Assembly (NCBI GenBank): GCA_003255025.1
Contig: QANY01013423.1
Coordinates: 2,221,779-2,285,778, forward strand
DNA: 64,000 nt
Source of the DNA: Datisca glomerata
Lineage: Eukaryota > Streptophyta > Magnoliopsida > Cucurbitales > Datiscaceae
Direction: 5' to 3'
Position numbers and translations under genes: made by a program
Notes under the pieces: generated by a model
The model's input: the letters and a program-made list of their open reading frames with translations, nothing else
Database searches by the model: none
What the model was told of the DNA's origin: nothing
Part shown: positions 35,400-47,767 of the stretch, in pieces
How the letters are laid out: each line of letters starts with the position of its first letter
Position numbering within the stretch: the stretch's first letter is position 1

Positions 35400-38300
35400 T
35401 GTGTCGAAAAATTTTGTTTGTTGTTTTTTTTTAAACATGGACATATTTTCAATTTTGTTTATCTCAAAAAAAAAATTTCTATAATGATTCATAATGTTTG
35501 GAATTATAAATATAATTATAATAATACTAATTAAAGTTATCCATAGATAAATACTAATTATACAAACCAGGTGTAGAACACGAGCTATGCATCTAGTATA
35601 AAAAAATGCTGCTAAGGACAACTTTTAAGTTGTACTCACTATTTTATTAAATTCATTGATTGTACTTCATAATATTAAGATTACAAATTAATAATTTTAA
35701 ACTAACTAATTAATTAAACTTTTAATTTTTAGAAAATATTGCCTAAACTATTTTCTAAAATTCTTAATTTCTCCTTTACTTACATAATATTTAAATATTT
35801 GAAATTATTTATGTCACTTCATCGATAATTATTCGGTAACACTTTCTATTTTTTTCTAATTACGTCTTATATCTTCATTTGTTAGAAAGTAAAAACTTTT
35901 TTTTAATACAATCAATTGCATACTTTAAATTTATTAACATATTATACCTTAAGATGTATGAATGAAATCAGGATGCATGAAACTGTAGAAAATTAAATTA
36001 TTTTATTAATTAAAATTTATCTATAACATATAATAGAGAAAAAAATTTGGACAAAAATACCCCCACTTCCTCATTGAATTTCTTAGTTGTCTTTTACAAA
36101 TGCTAAGATTGATATTAGTAATTTATAGTAAATTATAAATGATCAATTGTATAACTTTAATTCAATCACGATAAAATACATAGACATGTCTAAAATGAAA
36201 ATAAGACGCTTGAAACAAATTAAAAAATGAAAATGAAAAATTTATTAGTTAAAATATACAATTAAAAAATGGAGTAATTGGAAGCAACTGAAAGAAATCT
36301 AATATGTTTTTATGAATTCTACAAACATTCAATGCTCTAAATAATTTCTTCACCTATATTAACTATTGCATGTTTAGTACTTTTTCATTTTTAAGATATT
36401 ATATCAATAGAAACTTTTATTGTTTAGTTAATTGCATGAAACACACATGTATTAAAAAATATTGTAACCAACTAATATATCATGTCATATTTTAAGATAT
36501 TCATTCAAATATTGTTAAAACTACATTCATTTCATATGCAAGTAAACTAGTTATAAAAAAGTTAGACTTTGAAATAACTATAAACATTTGAACCAAATCT
36601 AATATGTTTTATGAATTATACTAACACTCAATAATCTATATCGTTTTATGTTTTATGCACTGTCTAAGCTAGAATTTGAAATAACTATAAATTTATTTTT
36701 ATTATTTTAACTTATCACGTGTAATGCTCGATTTTAACTCTAGTAATAATGATAAATAAATAAAAACCTATACCCTACAAAGTATGACAACTTCTTTAAA
36801 AGAATAGTTGAAAATAGTTGAAATTTTGCAGTGATTCAATGAATTTTTGAATCTTTATTAATCTTTGTTTTTTTGCTTTTGTTTACATTCATTTGTAACT
36901 GTACAATTTTTTGTATATTAGTAACAGGTCATCTTGTGTATCTCTTGTAACAACCCAAACTTGTGTGTTTCATATATTTTTATAATTTTCAATTAATAGT
37001 TGGCTCAATTTTTTTTTCTATAAAATGGCAGATGGGTTATGATTTATGAGTCACGTTATGCTAGCTAGCTACAGTTAGTTACTGCGATGAGAGATAAATA
37101 GATAAAGGAGATGAGATAAAAAAAAGTTCATGTGTTTTATCTGTCATGCATATTTCCCCTCTAACATAAACATGTTATTGTAATGAATAATTTTCCTAAT
37201 TTATTCGTCCTTTTTATCACAATTCTCAAAGTGGACTGCGTATGATTTATGAATTCCTAATCAAGAATTCATATATTCAGTGAAAAAAACAATCCACATA
37301 TTCACAAGAAGAGTTGACCGTAGCTATAATCTGTTCAAAACTCTCAATTATGCAACCGATTTTAGAAGGGATGAAATTTTGATTTACTTTTTTATCCTTT
37401 AAATTCCTTTAAACATAAATGAGGCTTTCTCTATTTTATCATTCAATTCATTTAGGTAATGAAATTTTATAATTTGTTTACAAATTAACATTCTTATAAT
37501 ATTATGTAATTAAAAAATATGAATATACGTGAAGACTAATATCAAGATATTTTCTTATATCAATAAATATTTATTATTCAGTCGATAATAGTTTGTTCTT
37601 TAATAAATTGTAGAATTTATATTAAGCAATACTCATGTTATTAGAGACATGAAAAATGAATATAAATAAAAACAATTTTATTTTTTGAATAATCAATTAA
37701 AAACTAATTATTTTTTAATCAATAAAAATTTATTAATCAATAATTTGTGAAAATTATATTAAGTAATACTCATATTATTAAGAACATGAAAATTCTCATA
37801 AATAAATATAGAGAAAAACAGTACTATATTTTTGAATAATCAGTTAAAAGATACTTATCATGTAGGAATGTGATAAATTGATGAAATAAAATAATTTTCA
37901 AAGAACATTACTATGTAGTACAATCTTAATAAATTAATTTTCAACTTAATACATCTTATTTTATTTTATGTGAACTATGTTCAAGATTCTAAAATATTTA
38001 ATATATAAAATATAGTTATAAAGAAAGAGAAAATAAAGAGGAGCGTTTAACTGCTCATCTCAGCATGTCTTTTTAGAAAAGTTATGGGAGTAAGTTATTT
38101 TATTGTAACATCAAGTCTTACTGATAAGCTAATGCGCGCCTCTAGCGTTGTGCCAGGTGAACCTCAATCTTTAATCTTTTCCCATTGTCTTTCCTCCCAA
38201 TTTCTTGCGTCAGATTGGGCAGTTCAATAAGGATCTGAATCGTTGAATAAAACAATAACGACTCAGAACAGACGGTGACGGTCTGAACTGGAGACCACCC

Positions 38301-38460
38301 AAATACGGTTGAGTAGGCCCGACGGTCTCCCTTGAAGATGAGCTGTTCACAATCGGATTTGGATTTCCATGTTTCACCGTTGTGACCGGGATCTGGTTTA
38401 AGTGAACAGATTTAATAAGAATAAAAACGAAAGAGAATTTGATAATGAAATAAAATTCAA
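35400..38460. other. AT-rich intergenic region with Helitron-like remnants
   Basis: No gene seen. A Helitron-like 3' end CATCTAGT lies at 35591-35597 after ACACGAGCTATG. The segment 36040-36740 resembles 16400-17290 and ends near CTCTAGTAATAA at about 36740. The segment 36755-36960 repeats 15094-15280. The segment 37380-38000 resembles the body of the Helitron family seen complete at 13766-14377. The last ~400 bp (38080-38460) are less AT-rich and are the upstream region of the cyclase gene. Confidence 0.45.
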
Positions 38461-38668
38461 GTAGACGACGGGCTATTATATTCTATATATTTGCAGTAAT
38501 TTACTAATTTCATTATCCTTTGCGTTGTAACTTTTCCCGCTTAAACTTTATTTTGATGATAATTTGTTTTTGTGTGGAATTTACTTCATTAGCTGGTTAT
38601 TCAGACTGAATTTGGGCCGAAAAAAGGAAGAAATAAAGAAAAGGGAATTTACTCTGTGGGAAGACAAA
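38461..38668 (+). promoter_or_regulatory. Probable core promoter and 5' UTR of the oxidosqualene cyclase
   Basis: A TATA-like TTCTATATATTTGC lies at about 38480-38493, some 180 bp before the ATG at 38669. The start site itself cannot be read from sequence. No strong upstream motif was identified. Confidence 0.4.
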
Positions 38669-41600
38669 ATGTGGAAGCTCAAGGTCGGGGCAGAGACAGT
38701 GACCGGAGATCACAGCAATAATGATAATTGGCTGAAGAGTCTGAATAAGCATGTGGGTCGCCAAGTTTGGGAGTTTGATCCAGAACTTGGTACTCCCGAA
38801 GATCTTAAGCAAATCGAAGATGTTCGACAGTGCTTCTCGGACCACAGGTTCGAGAAGAAGCACAGTTCTGACCTCCTCATGCGGATCCAGGTCAACCCAC
38901 ACAACAGTTACATCCCTTCTACTTGTTTATCTTTCCCATTTGCTTTCTGGTGTTTCATTTTCGATTTTTTGTTTACCAATTAATATATTTTAACAATTAA
39001 ATCCGTTTTTAGTTCCACATTGTGAAGCCTCGCTATTAATTTATCATGGGACTACATTTTTCAATGTGATGATTTTTTGTTTTTTAATTTCTGAGACAGG
39101 GATATATGTTCTGTATGCTTATTTTAGCAGTTAGTCGATGATGCATTCTTACAGGTTTATTAAAAATCTCGACATTTCTTTGAGGAAGATGCAGTCGTAC
39201 TTAGAACTCGAATGCTAGAGTAATTAGCTCATCTCCATGATAAATTGTCTCCTCTCCCCTCCCCAAATAAATGGCTTCATTTAATAATCAAGGGACTTTC
39301 GAAGAATTCTGATTATAACTCTCAGAACTAAACTATTGTCATTTCTCCTTCAAAATGGAACCACATGATACACAAACCAATCTTTAGTGGTTGAAAACAA
39401 TAGCTTTTTACTCAATCAGTTGGCTCTGCTTGTTTAGTTCCCTCGCCGTGAACATCAATTCTAAGTGAAATTCACATCTTGCTGCATTGTAGTTCGCAAA
39501 GGAAAATCCGTCTTTTGTGAATCTACCACAAGTTAAAGTCAAAGACAGAGAAGTGGTGACAGAGGAGGTGATAGTTCACACATTAAGAAGAGGCCTCAAT
39601 TTTTATTCAACAATACAGGCTCATGATGGCCATTGGCCTGGAGATTACGGGGGTCCCATGTTTCTAATTCCTGGTTTGGTAAGTTCAAGCGTGTAAAAAG
39701 AGCATCCATGCGGAATGTCTGTTTGACGGTTAAATATCTCTATCTTGGTGAATCTGAGAGAAACTTTTTATGTTACATTGATTTTCTTAGCTCCAGAGTA
39801 CATGGCATTTGATGGAGCAAAATGACAAATGTATCATTTCTTTTTTTAAAATGTTAAAAAACAGGTCATTACTCTTTCAGTTAGTGGAGCTCTAAATGCA
39901 GTCTTATCTAGAGAGCATCAGCACGAGTTTTGCAGATACCTCTACAATCATCAGGCAAGATTATTTTCTGTCACACGAGTCTTTTCTTTTTAAAGGAATT
40001 GAAATCAAATGACCTCAATTTTCGCCTTACATTCGAGCACTGCTAAAACAGTGGTTTACTTTTTTACAATCAACACAAAATCTCATATTGAGATTGGAGG
40101 GAAGGTATATAATGTCACAGTTTTATGCCACTTGAGAGTTTTGTCAGACATTCTCAAAGAAATTTCCGTTGCCTCTCTACCAGTATGATATTAAGTAAAT
40201 GCATTCATCATGAAAGAGCTATAAGTGGTGGTCAATTTTCTTTAATAAACTGAAAGATAATTAAAGAGGTAATCTTGTGAAGGGTGGAAAATGTCTGTTA
40301 TAGGTTATAGACTGCTGCTTAGCAGGTTTTCTTAGATGTCGTCATATGCTTCAATTGGTTTTCTCTTTTCTCTGTGTCAAAAAATATAAGTTCTCCTTTT
40401 AGTTAGGTAAATTGCTTATTTTGCAGATGTTGTACAGCAAAACTAATAAAAAGTTGTCTTATTGAGCTAGCATTACTCTCATTGATAAAGGAAGAGAAAC
40501 TTGAAAGGTAGTTCTTCTAAATGCAGAATAAAGATGGGGGATGGGGTCTACATATTGAAGGCCCAAGCACAATGTTTGGTACTGTACTAAATTATGCCAC
40601 TCTGAGGCTGCTTGGTGAAGGAGCTGAGGATGGACAAGGGGCAATTGGATTAGCACGTAAATGGATCTTGGAGCATGGTGGTGCAACTGCAATTACTTCG
40701 TGGGGGAAAATGTGGCTTTCAGTGAGACCTCAAGTTTTCATGACTAAAATTTGTCAAAAATGTTATGATGTTGAATTATAATTGACACGTGATTGGTCTT
40801 GATGGCAGGTACTTGGAGTTTATGAATGGACAGGAAATAATCCATTACCGCCAGAAGTATGGCTATGTCCTTACCTTCTTCCATGTCATCCAGGTCACTG
40901 GTGGATTATTTGTAGATATGTCATTTTTAATACCACAATTTTAGTGCAGTCTAGAGAAGAAAAATCCTTACATATCAGTTCAATGAATTTGTTTTTTTTA
41001 ACGTGTAATGGTAAAAAGCGAAAATAACTTTCAACATGGCTATAGTGATTACACTAGAAGTTCCATCTGCTTTTAGATTCTGTGTCACACGGTACAAGTA
41101 TTCTTGATGACCTGTTATGTTTTAATATTTGTAGGAAGAATGTGGTGCCACTGTCGAATGGTGTATCTTCCTATGTCTTATTTGTATGGGAAGAGATTTA
41201 TCGGTCCAATATCACCAATAATTCGATCTTTGAGGAAAGAACTTTACACAGTCCCCTATCATGAAATTGATTGGAATAAAGCTCGTAATCTATGTGCAAA
41301 GGTTTGTAAGAGATTTAACATTTTTCTCGTCTTTATATCTGGCCTTTATCACTCTGACTATCTTTTGATACTTGTAATGGTTGCCCTCATAAATTGTTAG
41401 GAAGATCTATACTACCCACATCCGTTGGTTCAGGATATTCTTTGGGCATCTCTTCATTATGCCTACGAACCTATTTTTATGCGCTGGCCTGCAAAAAGAC
41501 TCAGAGAGAAAGCTTTGCAGAGTGTGATGCAGCATATCCACTATGAAGACGAAAATACTCGGTATATATGCATAGGGCCAGTGAACAAGGTATGGTTGGG

Positions 41601-44600
41601 GGATTATTAGATATGTTTTTTACATGAAAAAAGAGAGAAGTTTGAAGTTTCCATAAGATGAAGTAAAGCATTAGGTTCCCAAAAGGTCACATAAAATATA
41701 GTTCTTATGGTAAACTTCATCACCATGTATTATGCAGGTACTAAATATGCTTTGTTGTTGGGTGGAGGATCCACATTCAGAGGCATTCAAGTTGCATCTT
41801 CCAAGAATATTTGATTATTTATGGATTGCTGAAGATGGCATGAAAATGCAGGTCCATATAAGACAGCTTCTCATTAATCTGAAAAACCATTTTCTCTCCT
41901 TGTGTTTCAGGAATTGCTGTTACCTAATGAGATTTTTTATTTTAAATTTTTAATGCCTTTAAGACAACATATCGAGATTCAAAGATAAACCTTGATTGTT
42001 CGTATTGATTGCACAGGGTTATAATGGAAGTCAACTTTGGGATACTGCTTTCGCTGTTCAAGCAATTATATCGACTAACCTTACTGAAGAATATGGATCT
42101 ACTTTAAGAAAAGCGCATGACTACATAAAAGATTCGCAGGTTATCTTGATACTTTGCGTAGTACCTCGCTTGACCACCTTTTCTTGGATATTATTTTTTT
42201 TCCTGCTTTGAAGGTTTTAGATGATTGTCCTGGAGATTTACATTTCTGGTATCGTCACATTTCAAAAGGTGCATGGCCATTCTCTACAGCAGATCATGGC
42301 TGGCCTATCTCTGACTGCACAGCAGAAGGATTGAAGGTAAAAGCTCTATGGGTCTACACAGATGACTTTCTTAGTTATATCCCTGTCTGTTCTTTACTGA
42401 TAAAAAGTCTGTATGTTTGCAGGCTGTTCTTTTACTGTCAAAGCTTCCATTAGAAACAGTAGGGCAATCGCTTGATAAAAACCGGATATATGATGCTGTG
42501 AATGTTATCCTCTCATTACAGGTAAGCTGGACGTACTACATTCTTATGAACAAAAAACTGGATATACCATTGGTGTAATGATAGGTTCATCTAGTTATCG
42601 AGTTAGAATTTGTTGACTACGTGCTCTAAGGTGTGGGTTTATGTGGAGGGAAAGCAATGGCTTGTTTACCATGATTTCTTGCCCGGTTTGCTCCTAGACT
42701 CCTAGTAATGAAGTACTGTGAGATTCCTGCATTTTTTCATACAAGAGTTGTTCTGATTCTTGAATGCTTGCCTTTCCTAGAGCTACTGTAGAACTCTGGT
42801 GGTCTCCATATAAAAATATAGAACTTTGCCTATGGAACTCCGATCAGATGTGTGTAGGCTTCAGAAATTCTGCCAACTTGGCATGATATATTATTTTCTT
42901 AGTCTTTACTGGCTGGAGATATGGAAGATTCCTTAATTTAGTATCATTAATTCATGAAGAAGTTAACTCACTCTCTATTTTGCGTTTTTGAGACCACTGC
43001 AGAATGCTGATGGCGGTTTTGCAACTTATGAGTTGACTAGATCCTTCCAGTGGTTGGAGGTAACCACTATAAGTGCTCACAGAATTCTTCTTTTTATGAT
43101 TTGCTTTATCCGTTGAATGGTTTGATTTTCAGCTCATCAACCCTGCTGAAACTTTTGGTGACATTGTCATTGACTACCCGTAAGTTTGGAACACTAAGCC
43201 TTTATTCTTATAACGTCTTTTTCTAGAAACTTCATTTAACATTAACTGGAATGGCTTTGCAGATATGTCGAATGTACCTCAGCAGCTATTCAATCACTGA
43301 CATCATTCAAGAAATTATATCCTAGACATAGAAGTGAAGAAATAGAAAATTGTATTGCTAATGCTGCAAACTTCATTGAAAATATACAAGCAAATGATGG
43401 TTCTTGGTATGTTCTCTCTTATAATTTTACATTGTTTTCATGTCCATCACAAAGTTTCTCGGTCACTAATTACCATATGGTGCTACATTGAAGGCTTTTG
43501 CATAGCCTGATGGGTGAAAATTTCTCAAGAATTTGCTTTTTTTTAACAAAACAAACCATTCATTAAGAACCACGATCAGAAATACAAAGATCTTCCACAA
43601 TAGACGTGGGACGGACCCCACCCACCACAAAGATGAACATAAAGCTACCATATATCTAGCTAGCCTATCCGCAACTGAATTATAAATACGAGGAACATAA
43701 GAAACTTTACAACAAATATGAAACCTAAGAGATGCTCTAGTAGCTTATAAATATTGCATTCCATAGCCAAATTTATGCTTCTTGAGGAAACACCATTGTT
43801 AACATTAACATTGTACTTCTCTTTATATATAATACAATTTTTGTTTCTTATAAAAAAGATGTTGCACTAATTTGGAGAATTTTGTTAGGTATGGATCTTG
43901 GGGAGTATGCTTCACCTATGGTGGGTGGTTTGGAATAAAGGGTCTGGTTGCAGCCGGAAGGACATATGATAACTGCTCTAGCATTCGTAAAGCTTGTGAT
44001 TTTCTGTTATCCAAAGAGCTTGATTCGGGTGGCTGGGGAGAAAGTTACCTTTCCTGTCAGAATAAGGTTTTCTAATACATCCAGATGCTTGGGACGTATT
44101 TTTACCTTCCATAATTTAGTTGCCTGGCCACATTTATTACTAGCATTTCTTCTGTCTGAATGAAATTTTACTGCAGTGCATGTGGTAGTGAATCCAATAT
44201 AGTAATATTGAGAGGGAGGACTGATTCTGACCGAAATGTATCATTTCAAGATATTGATGCCAACATGTTGAGGTTTTGATTGAAAACATGTCAACTAAGT
44301 GCATTACGTAATAGACCTTCCTCACTTCCCCTCTCTTTTGATAGTTGAAGTCGTGGAATTACACGTGACCATCAACTCTAACCCATTCGTTAAAGCTCAT
44401 ATATAGTTTCTTCCAAGTATGCAGTTGGAATTAATGCCAGAGTATATAGGAGGCATATAAGACAGTACCAACTCATTCTTACTGATATCAGTCATGATTG
44501 GTTTTCTGTACTTTTTAGATCGAAGATGACTGTTTCTTTATGGCGAGAAAGGTAAAAAGAAAAAAAAAGAAAGATATAGTAGTCATTTTGGTGGGAATCA

Positions 44601-45790
44601 TGATAACTTATCAATTTTAGTGGGTCTGAAAATACAGCTGCTGTGTAAGAGCTATTGATTTGTTGCTTGAAATTGATGCTACTAGCTACTTTCATTACAG
44701 CAGTCATATTCTATACCTTTTCCAATGTCACAAATTTGATTCTCAAACACTAATGGTGTGCATGGTAACTTCATTTCTGCACCTGGTGAGTGATGTGGCA
44801 TAGGGGCTATATATTCCACTGTATGTACATACATACATACATACATATACATACATACATACATATATACATACATACATACATATATATACATCCATAC
44901 ATACATACATATATATACATCCATACATACATACATATATATACATCCATCCATACATACATATATATACATCCATACATACATACATATATATACATCC
45001 ATATATATATATAACACTAAGTTTCATCTTTATATATTGAACAGGTGTACACTAATCTCAAAGACGGCAGGTCACACATTGTCAATACGGGTTGGGCCAT
45101 GTTAGCCCTCATTGACGCTGGACAGGTTTTAACATTAAGTTTAGCTCTTAAAAGAATTTCTTGTGAAATCTGTTATTTTGGTTTGATAGTTTGTTTCTTC
45201 TATCTTGTCTTCCACAACAGAGACAAAAAAATGCATTAGAATTTAAAGTAGGTATTCGAAGATGTGAGCTTATTGTTAAAGATTGGTATGGTAAATTCAC
45301 TCAGTCAGTTGGACACACCACCCATACATACTCTCTTTCTAATGTAGGGTAGAAACAATTCAAATCCAAAAGGAGAGGAATAAGAACCAAAAACTGGGTA
45401 TCAGGCACACACATGCTGACATACATACTCCTTTGGGAGTTCTTTTGTGGATAAAAATGTGGTCCATATCTTTGTTTTGCCCTTAAACTTGCTTTCTTTG
45501 GCAAGGCTAAGAGAGATCCAACTCCATTGCATCGAGCAGCAAAGATATTGGTGAATTCTCAAATGGAAAACGGTGATTTTCCTCAAGAGGTATATCTTAG
45601 TGTTGGTCAATTCTAGTTGATTTATCTTGTGATTTATTATGGTTTGAGCAATAATTATTCGCATATCCTTGTTTAGGAGATAATGGGAGTCTTCAACAAG
45701 AACTGTATGATCACTTACGCTGCATACCGCAATATTTTCCCAATATGGGCTCTTGGAGAATATCGTTCTCGGGTATTGCTGGACCAGTGA
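38669..45790 (+). CDS. Oxidosqualene cyclase, cycloartenol synthase type (18 coding exons)
   Basis: Predicted to fold 2,3-oxidosqualene at the ER membrane into cycloartenol, the first plant sterol precursor. Exons: 38669-38890, 39493-39678, 39865-39954, 40527-40721, 40809-40893, 41135-41301, 41401-41589, 41738-41851, 42017-42139, 42214-42336, 42423-42521, 43003-43059, 43133-43179, 43263-43406, 43889-44066, 45045-45125, 45506-45589 and 45677-45790. They join in frame to 765 residues, near the usual ~760. Seen: MWKLKVG start, MWCHCR (262-267), catalytic Asp491 in DCTAE, and QW motifs such as DGGWGLH and SGGWGESY. Tyr126, Tyr418, His485 and Ile489 match cycloartenol-determining residues 118, 410, 477 and 481 of Arabidopsis CAS1. 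Several stretches (KVGAE start, [11 protein letters not shown]) instead resemble the cucurbitadienol synthase branch. No stop or frameshift was found. Intron 3 uses a GC donor. Family is certain; product is inferred. Confidence 0.9.
43528..43765 (-). mobile_element. LINE-type fragment in cyclase intron 14
   Basis: On the minus strand, frames here read [20 protein letters not shown] and then [10 protein letters not shown], like the RNase H end of plant LINE (non-LTR) elements (VPR..N.VADRLA, then WW). This is followed by a poly(A) stretch (a T-run at 43537-43544 on the plus strand). It is a 5'-truncated remnant, as is usual for LINEs, and opposite in orientation to the host gene. Confidence 0.6.
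44821..45012 (+). repeat. (CATA)n/(TA)n microsatellite in cyclase intron 15
   Basis: About 190 bp of ACAT/CATA tetranucleotides interleaved with short TATATATA runs and CATC units, ending some 30 bp before the acceptor of exon 16. The long open frames across it are repeat artefacts (Tyr/Ile/His or Met/Tyr/Cys only). Confidence 0.9.
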
Positions 45791-47767
45791 TGTGGCTGAT
45801 ACTGTGGTGTCCTCAGAGTGCCATAACCAAAGTTTTTTAGCGTCTTGCCAAGTTGTTGCTAAGGCATAAATCAAGCTGGACTCTTAGCTTCATTTATACC
45901 CTTATTAACAACTGGTACTTCAGTTGCAAAAACATTCTAGAACAAGTCTCTTTTAGATTGCCGAATTTCGACTATTTTCCTTTGAGGAAATGCTCTGAAA
46001 CAATTCTTCTAAGGTGGAGTTATTTTAGCCATTCGGCCCTTGACGCTAAACTACTCCATAGTAAAATTTGGATTAGTTTATAGTTGGATTTGCACGATGT
46101 TAGTAAACATGTCTCACATGAATAATATATATATATATATGTAATGTAACTTAAAAAGGTGTGTTAACGGTGTAATTAAGACTAGAGAAAAGTCGGTGTA
46201 ATCTACTGTAAATGTTTTTTACAGACTCCAATATCGACTAAATAGCCAACACAATCCCCACTACACAAATTGTTAAAACTTAAAATAAAAAACAATGACT
46301 CCTCATTAGTCTTCCACGTATAGACATTACTACCATTGATAACCATTCTTAGTTAGTTTAGAGCTCTTATTTATTTATGGCTTCATAATTTCGAAGCTGG
46401 TATCACAAAGCAAAATGACTAACACCCTAAATATTACTCAAAGACAGCTTCAATAACAATCATTGATCTTCCCCATCCCCATATGGTTAATGACACTACT
46501 ACCATTGATAACCATTATTAATTAGTTTAGAACTCTTAGTTACTCATCTCTTTAGAACATCGAAGCTAGTATCAGGGTACAGGGTTGTTAAGCTAATAAA
46601 ATTGCATCATTATCGTTGACTGTAGCTCTTTTTGGTTACCCTTCCTCAACAACCAGTTGGCGTAAATAATCAATTATAACCTCTGAAATTAAGTGGTGAC
46701 ACTATATATGCTTCAGTTGAGCGCAAATGGGATCCAATATCGGAGCACTGTTTGCTGATCCTTTCTGATCAGTTGATCTCTTTAGTTAGTGATCATTACA
46801 TCAAAAGTTGTACATAATTAACTTTTATGATTAATTATGACAAAAATGCTGTTATTATAAGTGTTGCCGTTGGTAGAGGAAGAACATTGTTTATTTACCA
46901 CACAGTACAGTACTGGTAGTCAAAATTCTAGATGAACCACCTTATTTACCCACTCCCCTTTCTTCATCAAACAAAATGTTTGCTTCTTAATATTTAATTG
47001 TTGGGTTTAATAGTACTAATCATAGTTCCACCTTTTCCTCTACGTAACTAAAAAAAATTAAAATTAGCTCAACGTTAATAATATTTGAATCGCGCACGAT
47101 TTTTAACAATCGATTTTTCAAAACCCATTAAATTTTAAGATTCGCGAGAATATCAAAAACTAAAAATAGAAAGAGAACGATTTCTCATTAAAATATCAAA
47201 ACTATCTAAAACAAACGAATAAGATGAATTTATATTGCTCTAAAAACCACTAAAAATTAAAAGAGTGAAAATTTTGAAAAAACTCCCAAAATTACGACCG
47301 AAACAACTTTCGGGCCTCCGAAAGTGCTTAAAACGACGTTTTTTGGACCCCGAATAAGTCTCGATTTAATATCATCACGGGCCACGTGGTTTAACCCGAA
47401 TCAAAAGTTATGTTCTCCGAAAATAGGTCTACGCATACCATGATCTATTTATTCCAAAAATTCTAAAACTACACCGTCATCCACGACTTTCTTACTATTG
47501 TCAGCATGTACTTAGTGTGTGGTATATACAATTATTGCTTATCATTTGTTGAATCTAACTAGTAACTCCTCCCATAAAAGAGTTGACATAACAATTAATA
47601 AAAGTAACGTAAAAATAATAGTAGTTTCAGAAATATCATTAAAGTACTTGACATAACAATTAATAAAAGTAGTTAAGTTATATATTGCATTTGAGATAAA
47701 TTGACATAGCGATCAATTAAACTGTTTTGCACGTACAATATTAATAATAGCGATTAATTAAGGCAGC
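45791..47767. other. Convergent intergenic region between cyclase and acyltransferase
   Basis: It holds the 3' ends of both genes. There is no further coding sequence of a known family, and in particular no P450 signature. A ~170 bp-spaced partial duplication (ACTACCATTGATAACCATT...TTAGTTTAGA, at 46328 and 46498) and a ~62 bp direct repeat (GACATAACAATTAATAAAAG, at 47583 and 47650) are present. Confidence 0.6.

Noticed and set aside
44682..45027. Long frames on both strands made of Met/Tyr/Cys/Ile
   Set aside because: They are translations of the CATA/TATA microsatellite in a cyclase intron.
45401..45874. 157-codon minus-strand frame over the cyclase 3' end
   Set aside because: Antisense shadow of exons 17 and 18; no domain.
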